From Zobellia roscoffensis (GTDB taxonomy: Bacteria; Bacteroidota; Bacteroidia; Flavobacteriales; Flavobacteriaceae): a DNA stretch of 64,000 bases. Numbering within the stretch: the stretch's first letter is position 1; each line of letters begins with the position of its first letter. This document shows, piece by piece, positions 24,358-33,495 of the stretch. The notes beneath the pieces are model-generated. The model worked only from the letters and a program-made list of their open reading frames with translations. It did not search any database and was not told where the DNA came from. The position numbers were made by a program, and so were the translations under genes. Location: positions 928,504-992,503 of the forward strand of contig NZ_JADDXT010000002.1 in the NCBI RefSeq assembly GCF_015330165.1, given 5' to 3'.

Positions 24358-24945
24358 ATGAGTTTTAAGTCCCTTTCTTTTTTAATCCTATTTTTTATTT
24401 TTAGCACAAGCACAGCTTTTGCCCAAATAAAAAATGAGCGAGAGCATCGCATAAAGAAATCTCAATTTCCTGAGAATGCCCGCCTGTTCATACATCAAAA
24501 GTTGGTTAACGCCAAACGCATCCGTTTTTATAAGGAGATAGACGGTAATAAAGTTAGCTATGAAGCCAAGTTCAAAAAAGACCGCTTGCAATATAGTATA
24601 GAATTCAATACTGAGGGTATTCTTGAAGATATAGAAATTGAAATTAAACCTATAGATATCCCAAACGAAACCTATACCAAAATCACTATATATTTAGAGA
24701 ATAATTTTAAAAAATATCGGGTAAAAAAAATTCAACAACAATATCTTTCTGATGGCGAAGATATAGACCAAACCCTAAAAGAGGCATTCCAAAACTTGAT
24801 GTTACCTTCTATTAAATATGAGCTCATTGTAAACGGAAAAAAAGAAAAAAGTTTTGAGCAATTTGAAATTCTTTTTAATGCCGATGGTAAATTTGAACTG
24901 ATCAAGAAAGCACTACCTCCAAATTATGATCACGTACTATATTAA
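24358..24945 (+). CDS. Exported protein of unknown function
   Basis: A 195-residue protein starting at ATG 24358 (MSFKSLSFLILFFIF), with a signal peptide ending near AFAQ. The mature part is Lys/Glu-rich with alternating beta-strands (RIRFYKEIDGNKVSYEAKF, LQYSIEFNTEGILEDIEIEI, YELIVNGKKEKSFEQFEILF), suggesting two PepSY-like halves, though I cannot assign a family. It overlaps the next gene by 20 bp, so the two are probably a functional pair in the envelope. Confidence 0.7.
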   Translation: MSFKSLSFLILFFIFSTSTAFAQIKNEREHRIKKSQFPENARLFIHQKLVNAKRIRFYKEIDGNKVSYEAKFKKDRLQYSIEFNTEGILEDIEIEIKPIDIPNETYTKITIYLENNFKKYRVKKIQQQYLSDGEDIDQTLKEAFQNLMLPSIKYELIVNGKKEKSFEQFEILFNADGKFELIKKALPPNYDHVLY

Positions 24946-25612
24946 AAGGCTTGCTTTAATTTTTAGCTTGCTCTTCAGCATTATTGGTTTTAGTCAAGAA
25001 AATGTTACTGGATACTTTCAGCCGGATATTTCTTTAAATTATAAAGTACATACCAATTACTCTCATAACTTTAAGATTGCGCAACGTGCGTTCATTTACG
25101 AAGACGATTTTTCATACCGAATAAGGCAACTAGACCTTTCGCATTTCTCTATTGTAAAGATTGGCTTTCACCAAAGTTTGGGGATCGGTGTTCAATACCG
25201 GTTTAGAAATACTTTTGACGCCCCTGGCGAAGACGAACTTAGAATAACCGAGCAATATAAGTTTTCCCACACTTACGGAAATTTAACCGTGGGCAACCGC
25301 TTTAGAGCAGAACAGCGAATTTCACCATCAAAAACGATTCATCGCTTTCGGTATCGTCTTTCATTAAACGCACCTTTGAAAGGTGAAAAACTTGATATTG
25401 GGGAGCCCTATTTCTCTATCGCTGCAGAACCTCTTCTTAGTATTGCTAAAAAGGACAAACCTGTCTATGATCAACGCATCACTTCTTATTTTGGCTATTT
25501 GCTTAACCGAGAAACAAGGCTAGAAATAGGCGCTGAGTACCGCGCAGAGGAATACACCCAAACCACGCATCATATTTACTTTTTACTTACCTCACTTATT
25601 TTCAGCCTGTAA
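24926..25612 (+). CDS. DUF2490 family outer-membrane protein
   Basis: A 228-residue protein with a signal peptide (cleaved near IIGFSQ) and amphipathic beta-strands throughout, ending in an aromatic/Leu terminus as in outer-membrane beta-barrels. Segments such as LSHFSIVKIGFHQSLGIGVQYRFRNTF and RFRAEQRISPSKTIHRFRYRL are characteristic of DUF2490. It overlaps the preceding exported-protein gene by 20 bp and the convergent aat by 21 bp. Confidence 0.8.
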   Translation: MITYYIKRLALIFSLLFSIIGFSQENVTGYFQPDISLNYKVHTNYSHNFKIAQRAFIYEDDFSYRIRQLDLSHFSIVKIGFHQSLGIGVQYRFRNTFDAPGEDELRITEQYKFSHTYGNLTVGNRFRAEQRISPSKTIHRFRYRLSLNAPLKGEKLDIGEPYFSIAAEPLLSIAKKDKPVYDQRITSYFGYLLNRETRLEIGAEYRAEEYTQTTHHIYFLLTSLIFSL

Positions 25613-26263
25613 TATTTTAATAAAATCGCTACGAGGAATCTCTTCGGCACCTAAGCTTTCAAGGTGATCCGTATGAATTTGGCAATCTATGAGTTTGTAG
25701 TTTTTAGCTTCTAATTCTTGCGCGAGTTTTATAAATGCAAATTTTGAAGCATTACTTACTTTACTGAACATACTTTCACCGCAAAAAATCGTCCCAAGGT
25801 CAACGCCATAAAGTCCGCCTACCAGCACATCATTCTCCCAAACTTCATACGAGGTAGCGTATCCTTTTTCATGTAGTCTCAAATAGGAATTTTTCATTTT
25901 ATCGGTTATCCATGTGCCATCTTGATTTTCTCTGGGAACACTGGAGCAGGCCTCTATAACTTCTTTAAAACAAGTGTTTTTGGTTAAACGAAAACGGCCA
26001 TCGCGCAGTACTTTGCGCATACTTTTAGATACTTTTATGTTATGTGGATACAATACCATTCGTGGATCAGGACTCCACCATAACACCAAGGCATCATCAT
26101 TAAACCACGGAAAGATTCCGCTCTTATAGGCTAACAATAACCGTCCAACGGACAAGTCTCCACCGGCTGCCAAAAGACCATCGTAATTGGCATTTTCCAC
26201 CGAAGGAAAAACCAGTTCTTCCGATAAAAAAAGTAATGAGTTTTTATGACCTTGATCTTGCAC
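25592..26263 (-). CDS. aat: Leucyl/phenylalanyl-tRNA--protein transferase
   Basis: A 223-residue enzyme that attaches Leu or Phe from aminoacyl-tRNA to proteins with basic N-termini, marking them for ClpS/ClpAP (N-degron pathway). The family signatures GLLAAGGDLSVGRLLLAYKSGIFPWF, WWSPDPRMVLYP, VYGVDLGTIFCGESMFS-like (GGLYGVDLG then FCGESMFSK) and the terminal LIDCQIHTDHLESLGAEEI are all present. Length is normal. Confidence 0.95.
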   Translation of the reverse strand: MQDQGHKNSLLFLSEELVFPSVENANYDGLLAAGGDLSVGRLLLAYKSGIFPWFNDDALVLWWSPDPRMVLYPHNIKVSKSMRKVLRDGRFRLTKNTCFKEVIEACSSVPRENQDGTWITDKMKNSYLRLHEKGYATSYEVWENDVLVGGLYGVDLGTIFCGESMFSKVSNASKFAFIKLAQELEAKNYKLIDCQIHTDHLESLGAEEIPRSDFIKILQAENK

Positions 26264-26294
26264 TTTTAATTTTTAAGATGAATCCAAAAATAAC

Positions 26295-26329
26295 AAAAGC
26301 CCCATTAGGCATCAACCTATGGGGCTTTT
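26295..26329. terminator. Terminator between DUF3127 and aat
   Basis: AAAAGCCCCATTAGG (26295-26309) pairs with CCTATGGGGCTTTT (26316-26329) with one bulged T and a 6-nt loop. On the minus strand it separates the DUF3127 gene from aat. Confidence 0.8.
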
Positions 26330-26351
26330 AAGTTTTACTACGATTTAATAA

Positions 26352-26729
26352 TTAGAAAGGCAAATCGTCGTGATCTTCTTCGTTAAGGTTATCAGCTGGC
26401 TGAAAAGCCTCTGCTGGTGGCACCGGAGGCATACCTGCCGCACTCTGTTCTTTTTGAGCACCTTCAATTCTCCATCCTTGAATAGAGTTAAAATACTTTA
26501 CCTCACCCTGTGGGTTTGTCCACTCTCTACCTCTTAAGTTGATGCTGATTTTTACATCCTGCCCAACGCTAAAGTTGTTTAGCAAATCCGTTTTATCTTG
26601 TACGAACTCAACCATTATATGTTGTGGATACTGCTCTTCTGTAGTTACTACTATTTCGCGCTTTCTGAACCCGTTGTTACCAAACGTTTGGGTTTCTCCT
26701 ACCATTTTTACTTTTCCTTGAACTTCCAT
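26352..26729 (-). CDS. DUF3127 protein (OB-fold-like)
   Basis: A 125-residue cytoplasmic protein. MEVQGKVKMVGETQTFGNNGFRKREIVV starts the DUF3127 domain, which continues through GREWTNPQGEVKYFNSIQGWRIE (~residue 90). The last ~30 residues are a Pro/Ala/Glu/Asp-rich tail ending in EEDHDDLPF, much like the acidic C-terminal tip of SSB proteins. DUF3127 resembles an OB fold, so single-strand nucleic acid binding is plausible but unproven. Confidence 0.85.
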   Translation of the reverse strand: MEVQGKVKMVGETQTFGNNGFRKREIVVTTEEQYPQHIMVEFVQDKTDLLNNFSVGQDVKISINLRGREWTNPQGEVKYFNSIQGWRIEGAQKEQSAAGMPPVPPAEAFQPADNLNEEDHDDLPF

Positions 26730-26926
26730 GATTATGAATTATATGTGAACTAATTTATATTGGGAATAAAAGTAGTTTTAATCGTAAAATTCACCTAAAA
26801 AAACAAGCAGAAGTTATTAAAGGTTATCAGTTACAACTCATAAATAAATTTTGTCCTAGCGAAGGGTTTCCCGTAAACCTTTCACGCTCTTTTTACTAAC
26901 TGTGTTGGCTAATGATTTTACTACAA

Positions 26927-27595
26927 TTAAAGCTTGTAAAATAGCTTAAAGCCCAAGGTAGGGTTTGGTCCAAAATCATTTTCTTCCTTTTCATAGACCG
27001 TTCTAAACCCATGTCTTGGTAGCTCTACAGACCCCTCACGTGCGTTCACTAAATTATCAAAAGAGATATCTTTAAACCGAAAACCGATACCTCCGTAAAA
27101 ATTAAATCCAAAATGACGACCCAGATTCAAGAACAGTCCAAATTTTAAGTGCATGCCATATTTCTGCCGTGTGAAATCTATCTTATCATAAAGAAAATCT
27201 ACTCCATCTCTTCGCTCGTATCCGTCGTTCAAAAGGGTTATGGTCTCATTGATATAAAAGAATTCAATGGCCATGTACTTTGGTGTTCTTGCTCCTTTCC
27301 CTATTCTGTAATATAATTCTGGACGTACCTCGAAAAGTGAACCACCCTCTGCTTCCCTGTTTGAAAACAAACCTGTTCCTCCGCCTGCGCCCAAATCGAG
27401 ACCCATTTTCCAATGCCCGCCTATATGTTGGATATAGCCCACACGTAATCGTGGTGAATGAATATCTAATAACGAAAGTGGACTGAACGTAATATATGAA
27501 TCCGTATCAACACTATCAGTTTTATCTGTATTTTGAGAAAATGCATGTGATACGAACAAAGCGAAAACAACAATTGTAAGTAAAAGAGCCCTCAT
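26927..27595 (-). CDS. Outer-membrane beta-barrel-like protein
   Basis: A 222-residue exported protein with a signal peptide (MRALLLTIVVFALFVSHAFSQ). The mature part has many short amphipathic strands rich in Gly and aromatics (RLRVGYIQHIGGHWKMGLDLG, FEVRPELYYRIG, FGFNFYGGIGFRF), ending in GFKLFYKL, as in small outer-membrane barrels. No family is recognised with certainty. The ~95-bp repeat (27685-27779) lies 90 bp upstream in the same orientation. Confidence 0.7.
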   Translation of the reverse strand: MRALLLTIVVFALFVSHAFSQNTDKTDSVDTDSYITFSPLSLLDIHSPRLRVGYIQHIGGHWKMGLDLGAGGGTGLFSNREAEGGSLFEVRPELYYRIGKGARTPKYMAIEFFYINETITLLNDGYERRDGVDFLYDKIDFTRQKYGMHLKFGLFLNLGRHFGFNFYGGIGFRFKDISFDNLVNAREGSVELPRHGFRTVYEKEENDFGPNPTLGFKLFYKL

Positions 27596-27684
27596 AGGGT
27601 TATGGCGGTTTTAGTGAATGTTAATTTTCACTAGAACACTCCCCATATAACTAAACCCTACTTAAATACTGGTTTTCCAGTAGT

Positions 27685-27779
27685 TTTACTCGATAATCGA
27701 GAATAAATGCTCCAAGGTTTGTCTCATAATCAAAGTGTATTCCTTTTAATGCCTCGTGGGCTTGCCCTGAGATAGTTTA
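27685..27779 (-). repeat. ~95-bp structured interspersed repeat, copy 2
   Basis: Read on the minus strand this starts TAAACTATCTCAGGGCAAGC and ends GATTATCGAGTAAA, matching 12928-13021 at about 82 of 95 positions. The first TAA of the repeat is the stop codon of the flavin reductase gene. The stems CTCA/GGGC-AA-GCCC and CTCGATtATCGAG are kept; the middle palindrome is decayed. As in copy 1, it points toward a downstream gene of the same orientation (start at 27595). Confidence 0.75.
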
Positions 27780-28661
27780 CTGCGCCAATAATACCTTCCA
27801 AGCAGAAAGCACATCTTTCTGTTGTAAAAACCCTTGAGCTTTAAGTTCTAAAGATTTCCTTTCCCCTCCACTAAGAAGCGAGCGTATTTCCATGTTGTTT
27901 TCTACAAATTCTTGAACGGAATTAGTATCCGGAATTTCCTCTATATTACCCAACATACCTAAATCGTTTCCGGTTAAAATTTTGCTCAACCTAATATGCT
28001 CCGGTATAGCATCAACCCCAACTCCCAGAGAAGAAAGTGGTTTAGGTACTTCAAACATCCCAGCATTTGCACGACTATACCAATTACCGCCCATACGGGC
28101 AACTTGATCTATTTTATGTTGATCAATAACTCCGTTTTCATCCAAAACATCTGGATCCACATGTACTTTTACAACCTCGGCAAATATTAGATTACCCGCA
28201 CCTCCTTCTCGCCCCAAAGCTTCAACTTTAGTTACTTTACACTCAAACTGCACCGGCGATTCAGCAACCCGAAATGGTTTTACAATATCCGAAGGCAACA
28301 TAGTGAGGCCAGATTTCTCAAACTCGTTCACCTCTTTTCCGTACTCCGTACTCGATAACGACATTTGCTGTACCATGTCATAATTAACAATGTTTATGAC
28401 TACTTCCATAGTCAACAAAACATTTTGCAAGGTATGCTTGGTAGTATTATCCCGCACCCTACGCGCCGGAGAGAAAATTAAAACTGGCGGATTGGCACTG
28501 AACACATTAAAGAAACTAAAAGGAGATAAATTAGGATTCCCTTTTTCATCTACCGTACTTGCAAATGCAATAGGTCTTGGCCCTACAGCCCCTAAAAGAT
28601 AACCGTGTAATTGCGCAGTGGAAACCGCTTCTGGAAGTATCGAAATCATTTCTTTTGCCAT
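27777..28661 (-). CDS. Flavin reductase family protein
   Basis: A 294-residue protein with an N-terminal FMN-binding split-barrel domain: GPRPIAFASTVDEKGNPNLSPFSFFNVF (residues ~26-53), NPPVLIFSP and the strand FECKVTKVEALG. Such enzymes reduce FMN or use it as cofactor. The C-terminal ~90 residues, with GNWYSRANAGMFEVPKP, are found in the longer Bacteroidetes version. The stop codon is the first triplet of the ~95-bp repeat. The start ATG is four bases after a TACCTTTG element. Confidence 0.87.
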   Translation of the reverse strand: MAKEMISILPEAVSTAQLHGYLLGAVGPRPIAFASTVDEKGNPNLSPFSFFNVFSANPPVLIFSPARRVRDNTTKHTLQNVLLTMEVVINIVNYDMVQQMSLSSTEYGKEVNEFEKSGLTMLPSDIVKPFRVAESPVQFECKVTKVEALGREGGAGNLIFAEVVKVHVDPDVLDENGVIDQHKIDQVARMGGNWYSRANAGMFEVPKPLSSLGVGVDAIPEHIRLSKILTGNDLGMLGNIEEIPDTNSVQEFVENNMEIRSLLSGGERKSLELKAQGFLQQKDVLSAWKVLLAQ

Positions 28662-28665
28662 AAGG

Positions 28666-28673
28666 CAAAGGTA
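28666..28673 (-). promoter_or_regulatory. -7 element immediately before the flavin reductase start codon
   Basis: TACCTTTG on the minus strand is an exact TAnnTTTG, followed by CCTT and the ATG (28659-28661). No -33 TTG is visible at 17-23 nt. Confidence 0.4.
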
Positions 28674-28736
28674 CAGAAATTGTATTCTGTCTTTGAAATT
28701 TCAATTTAATAATCTAAAGAATATTCAGGTTTAGGC

Positions 28737-31601
28737 TTACTCTATTATAACCTTTTTAGTGCTAATATCATTCACAGTACTCAGCTGCAGCGTATATATA
28801 CCAGCTTGAAGATGCCCGATTTCAACATAGAAGGTATCTTCATTTTTACGTTCCGGGATGCCATCCAATACCATTACCCCAAGAGCACTGAACAGTTGAA
28901 ATTTTAGGATTTCAACATTCCTACTTTTTACATATACCTGCTCTTTGGCAGGATTTGGATAAAAGCTCAGGTTTACTTCATCGCTATCTTCGATAGTATC
29001 CGTTTCTATACTAGAGCAATCTTCACCATTTTCCATTTGTTTCTTAATGTCGAAAACGCCCAGAGAACCACCACATGATAATCCTTCCCAACGTGCCCAT
29101 AATTGATAGGTACCAACAGAAAGTTCAGAAATTTTGATTTCGTCAGACTCAGCATCAAATAGATAATCGTAATTGACGCCTCCATCTACGCTTACTTCAA
29201 TCTGATTAAAATCAAAATCGGACTCCAGCTCAAAAAGAAAAGTACCATCAGCACCTTCACAATTGGCATGAACAACCTCAACAGCAAGTTCAGGCACCTT
29301 TATAGGTTCTATCTGCACCGTAATTACCGAGGTTTCGCAGGATTCATCTTCCCACTTACCCAGAACATCATAAGTTCCAATTGTAAGATTTTCAAAAACC
29401 ACAGACCCAAGAGTATCTTTAAAGGATTCAAAAGTTTTTCCTCCATCTATACTCAACAACACCGTACTAAATCTTGGATGATCATTCAGGTACACTTTAA
29501 TACTTCTATTATCATCGGTACAGGTCTCAGTTGTTACAAGCAATTCAGGCGTAAGTGTTAAAGGCATAGGCTCTTGAATTTTAAATGTTCCCAATTCTTG
29601 AGCACATGCGGCATCCATTCTTTCTACTACAACCGAATAATCGCCATATGGAACCGAAACAGTGAAACTATCTTCATTGGGTAGCCAAAGCTCGTTTGTG
29701 GGTTCTATGCCCGCAATAACTACATTGAGCGTACCAACAGTATTATTTCTATTCAATTGAATTGTACCATCTGCGCTGCAAGTAGCCGCTGTAATACCTA
29801 CGGAAACATCCATATTGTGTTGGTATAATTCTGCTGGATCGGATATTACGAATTCTTCGCAAAAATTACCTGCTATGCAACGAAATTGAGATTGTTCTTT
29901 GTCACTGGCAACAACAGTCAATTGATTAGTAGCTACGCCGGAATAGCTATCATTATTCATTAAATCCACCCAAATTCCTTCTATGTTTTCCTGCCATTTC
30001 CAATTATGGGCAAAATCAACATCAAAACTGAATTTCGCTGTTTCTCCTTCTACACAAACTACCTGACCTGATGGCTGGCCCGTTACAACCAAGGTCTCGC
30101 AGCACACCCAATTATAATCCATTAAATCTCTTCCACAGACCAACTCCGTAGTACTTTTATTGGTGACGAACTCCCCTCCAAAACTATCTATTTCGCTCAA
30201 CTCACGTTTTTGTTGTCCTGGCCCTACCGAAAAATGCATCACCTCACCCGAGTTGATCACATGACCCAACTGATGGGCATGACCTATTTCATGTAGCATG
30301 ACAGTTTCAAAATCAAATTGCTGGTTGCTTGGCAATCCGTCGCCATAATACCAATTGTAATCATCGTTGACCACGACCTCTATTTCAGAGACGAACCATT
30401 TAATGGTTCCTTCCTGGAAACAACCTTGATAACGTGACCGCGCATAAGCTAAGGTATTTCCACTAAGTTCGTCTCCATTATCAAAACGTACCACGTTTAT
30501 ACCGTCCGCTGCATCTTCATCTACAGTGGTAACCTCTCCTATTTTAAAATTTACACCCGTAGCACAAGACCAAGTTTCAATTAATTTATCGAAAGCTTGG
30601 GTCGCACCACTATTTTTTGAAAAATCGGTTATATACTGAAAGTTATACCCTCCTACACCATTATCAGATGTTAACTGGGTTTCATAGGCATTGGTAGTTA
30701 CATTTGTTGTGTATTCAATATTAATGTGGTCATACCCAATAAGCAGACTTTCTTCGCTTATGAGCGATTCACCATTGGCCTTGTCAATCCGAACTGCACC
30801 TGTACCCGCTCTATAGGGCACCTCCAATTCAATCTTATCGTTAGACCACTGTTTTACCTGACTAGGCAAAGCAGCGATGTACGTATTTCCACCACTATTG
30901 GCATCTGGAAACAAAACAGACCCTTGCTCATTTCCAAAATCGGCACCTGTTATAGTAAGCAGGTTTCCTACGCCGGCATGAATCTCAAAATTAGCATGAC
31001 TGTTTTCTTCCTGGGTTGCAACAATTGATTTTTCAACCGAAGACACGCCAGAAAGTTCCGAATCTTCCTGATCCCACAACCCGACATCCAATATTGCTAA
31101 ACCGGTACTATTGGTAATCTGACCGTATAAATCTCCCGATATATCAGAATAACTATCATATACCCCTTGAGCAGTACCGATGGGCAAATCATAATGAATA
31201 TAGCCCAAAACACCTTCTGTAGGACGATATAAATCTGTAGAGACAGGCAAATTAACTAAGTTATCTTGAAGCATAAACAGGCCCATGTCACCCACTTCTA
31301 GCTCTAAAGCACTGGAAACCCTGTCCATTTGTAAACCAACTACACCACCTTTAGTGACTACATGAATAGTGCTAGCTGTAAAAACACCTTGAAATACTTT
31401 AAAAACCTCGATTTCATTTACAGTATAAATGTTTTTGTTATCGGAATCCCAAAAACTCTCTTGAGAGCGAACTTTGCCTTCAACGACCAATGGGGAGGCC
31501 GTAATTAAATTTTCTAAAGGTTCTGGAACAATCATACACTGCCCTTGAAGTAAAACCGATAGTGGCAAAAACAGTAATAAACAGAATAATCTTTGAAGCA
31601 T
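28737..31601 (-). CDS. Secreted zincin metalloprotease with IPT and T9SS sorting domains
   Basis: A 954-residue secreted protein. Order: signal peptide (1-~22); N-terminal region of unknown fold; IPT/TIG-like domain (~210-290, LLTITGADFGNEQGSVLF); zincin protease domain with HEIGHAHQLGH at 437-447 and a Met-turn (GEVMHF) shortly after; an Ig-like region (~510-595) that starts VTGQPSGQVVCVEGET; three similar ~80-residue beta repeats (~600-870); and a type IX secretion A-type sorting domain (~880-954, FYPNPAKEQVYV to the terminal KKVIIE). It would be exported by T9SS to the cell surface. The HExxHxxxxxH motif is intact, so proteolysis is expected; the substrate is unknown. Confidence 0.87.
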   Translation of the reverse strand: MLQRLFCLLLFLPLSVLLQGQCMIVPEPLENLITASPLVVEGKVRSQESFWDSDNKNIYTVNEIEVFKVFQGVFTASTIHVVTKGGVVGLQMDRVSSALELEVGDMGLFMLQDNLVNLPVSTDLYRPTEGVLGYIHYDLPIGTAQGVYDSYSDISGDLYGQITNSTGLAILDVGLWDQEDSELSGVSSVEKSIVATQEENSHANFEIHAGVGNLLTITGADFGNEQGSVLFPDANSGGNTYIAALPSQVKQWSNDKIELEVPYRAGTGAVRIDKANGESLISEESLLIGYDHINIEYTTNVTTNAYETQLTSDNGVGGYNFQYITDFSKNSGATQAFDKLIETWSCATGVNFKIGEVTTVDEDAADGINVVRFDNGDELSGNTLAYARSRYQGCFQEGTIKWFVSEIEVVVNDDYNWYYGDGLPSNQQFDFETVMLHEIGHAHQLGHVINSGEVMHFSVGPGQQKRELSEIDSFGGEFVTNKSTTELVCGRDLMDYNWVCCETLVVTGQPSGQVVCVEGETAKFSFDVDFAHNWKWQENIEGIWVDLMNNDSYSGVATNQLTVVASDKEQSQFRCIAGNFCEEFVISDPAELYQHNMDVSVGITAATCSADGTIQLNRNNTVGTLNVVIAGIEPTNELWLPNEDSFTVSVPYGDYSVVVERMDAACAQELGTFKIQEPMPLTLTPELLVTTETCTDDNRSIKVYLNDHPRFSTVLLSIDGGKTFESFKDTLGSVVFENLTIGTYDVLGKWEDESCETSVITVQIEPIKVPELAVEVVHANCEGADGTFLFELESDFDFNQIEVSVDGGVNYDYLFDAESDEIKISELSVGTYQLWARWEGLSCGGSLGVFDIKKQMENGEDCSSIETDTIEDSDEVNLSFYPNPAKEQVYVKSRNVEILKFQLFSALGVMVLDGIPERKNEDTFYVEIGHLQAGIYTLQLSTVNDISTKKVIIE

Positions 31602-31846
31602 TTTGTAGTAGGTTGTAGTCAGATTTGGGGTCTGAGTTGTGATACATGTTTCTACCTACGCTACAAGATTTTTAAGGTTTTGGTTAAAACCAATTTTTAG
31701 ATAAAACGCAGTATTTAGACTACTAACGGATTTTATTGAGAGAATCGTATGCTGTTATTGACATTTAGCAGTCGGCTCTAGTCACTTACCTATGCAAATT
31801 CAGTCAGATATGTTCCAAACCGTATGAAGGGTGCTCTTATACAGCG

Positions 31847-32413
31847 TTACGGAGTTTTATGTTCTGCCTCGTACAATTCAATGGCCTTTAAATAATTCAT
31901 TGCCCCGTTCATAGTCATATCATTAACAAAACCATCTAACTCAGGGTGATTTACCTTTACCCAGCTTACGAGTGTATCTCTTTTTGTCTGCCAAATACTC
32001 CAATCTGTACCCTCGTACTCTAACTCTTCAATTTTTGAGATTTTATTAGAACTAAAAGAAATTTTCACCTGATACTCTAACGGATTATTTTCTAAGTAGG
32101 CATTACGAAGGTTCTTTTGACCTATAATAGCGATAACCTCATTACCCTTTTCCTCCAATTCTATTATCTCATAAGATGATTTAAATATAGAATCCCATTT
32201 AAACATTTCGTACAAACTAGCATGGTTATAGGGCACAACGAAATCTCCTGAAACTATGGTTAGGCTATCGTTTGCAACTTCTTTTATTTTATTGAAGTTG
32301 CCTTTATCAAAGGCCTGATAATATGTAGCGACTGTTTCTTTATGCGTTGGTTTTTGGGTGTTGCAGGCAGTTAGGGCAAATAATAGCGATAGGATGAGGA
32401 TGGTGGGTTTCAT
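31847..32413 (-). CDS. SnoaL/NTF2-like lipoprotein
   Basis: A 188-residue lipoprotein starting at the ATG at 32413 (MKPTILILSLLFALTAC, Cys 17). The region TVATYYQAFDKGNFNKIKEV is the typical start of an NTF2-like (SnoaL) cone fold, followed by strands VVPYNHASLYEMFKWD and NEVIAIIGQKNLRNAYL. Such lipoproteins usually bind small ligands and have no known activity. The C-terminal helix (GAMNYLKAIELYEAEH) follows the domain. It is a single gene; the leader shares TAAAAATACTTGAA with the lipoprotein gene at 22489-23619. Confidence 0.72.
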   Translation of the reverse strand: MKPTILILSLLFALTACNTQKPTHKETVATYYQAFDKGNFNKIKEVANDSLTIVSGDFVVPYNHASLYEMFKWDSIFKSSYEIIELEEKGNEVIAIIGQKNLRNAYLENNPLEYQVKISFSSNKISKIEELEYEGTDWSIWQTKRDTLVSWVKVNHPELDGFVNDMTMNGAMNYLKAIELYEAEHKTP

Positions 32414-32580
32414 TGAGTTATTCAAGTATTTTTAAGAATTGGACTAAGGCTTTTGTAAGAAGTCTTGTTACCCATCGACTTTTATTTTTCTAGAAATGTT
32501 TCTTTATAATTTTCTTTAACAAATGGCAACAATCTTTTTTTGATTGACACGTAGCGACATATAACCATAGCTATGAAGGC

Positions 32581-33396
32581 TTATGAATTAAATGAGAAAT
32601 CGTTAAATGTATTTCTGTTTTTATTTTTGTCAACTGCATGTGACAATTCATCTCTAAATCTATTAATTGTAAATAATAATCCAGCAGGATTGTATTTTTT
32701 TTGTCTTTTATTTATTTTATCTACTAACCAATTGTAATGGTTTGGGTGTTTCTTTATTTCTTCCAAGGTATTTAGTAATGCACTATTCAGAGATTTCATT
32801 CTCGTATAAGCATCATTTTGAATACCATAATGTTTTTCATGATAAAAATACTCGAGCATCATGAAATAAGTACAGAAAGCAGATTGGTACCTTGTTTTAT
32901 TATATAATTCTGTGGCATCTCTATAAAATGAAAAAGGTATATATAAATCTCCCATTTGATTTTCATTAATTATAATATTCTGAAGCCAATCTTTGGTTAG
33001 TCTTTCTGGAGAATTAGCTTTTTCCAATTCTCTTGTTATTTCTTTTAGTGGAGATAAGTGGTCATTTTCATTTTCAGGAATGAATTTTATCTTGATATTA
33101 TGTGTGTCTATACTCAATAGCCTATTATCAAGTGCTCCAAAAGATTCAATATGTCGAATTGAATTTAAAATATCTTGATATGATTCACTATTGGGTAGTT
33201 TTATTCTTGTATTATTATTTTCATCTTGAAATATTTTTGGAATAGCATTTTCAATGTCAAGTATTTTACGACTGAATGAAATAAAGAATTCTTTTTCTTT
33301 TTCGAACACTTTTATAATATATGGATATTTTTTAAGCTCTATTTTTTTACTTAAAAGAAGATTGCCGTTTATTTTTGCTTCAATTTCTAAAAGCAT
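32581..33396 (-). CDS. AT-rich orphan protein with HEPN-like motif
   Basis: A 271-residue cytoplasmic protein, clearly more AT-rich than its neighbours (many AAA/AAT/ATT/TTT codons), which suggests horizontal acquisition. The N-terminal part is beta-rich (LLLEIEAKINGNLLLSKKIEL). The C-terminal part is helical, with YQSAFCTYFMMLEYFYHEKH and RFRDELSHAVD; R248-x4-H253 fits the RxxxxH motif of HEPN domains, often RNases in defence or toxin-antitoxin systems. No antitoxin or partner gene is adjacent. The family assignment is my inference. Confidence 0.65.
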   Translation of the reverse strand: MLLEIEAKINGNLLLSKKIELKKYPYIIKVFEKEKEFFISFSRKILDIENAIPKIFQDENNNTRIKLPNSESYQDILNSIRHIESFGALDNRLLSIDTHNIKIKFIPENENDHLSPLKEITRELEKANSPERLTKDWLQNIIINENQMGDLYIPFSFYRDATELYNKTRYQSAFCTYFMMLEYFYHEKHYGIQNDAYTRMKSLNSALLNTLEEIKKHPNHYNWLVDKINKRQKKYNPAGLLFTINRFRDELSHAVDKNKNRNTFNDFSFNS

Positions 33397-33495
33397 TTAT
33401 AGATTTTTAGTTTACAATCGTGTAAAGCAACTAGGGGCATTACACCTGATTTATAAATAATTAAATTACTCAATGGTCAACAAGACCTAATAACC

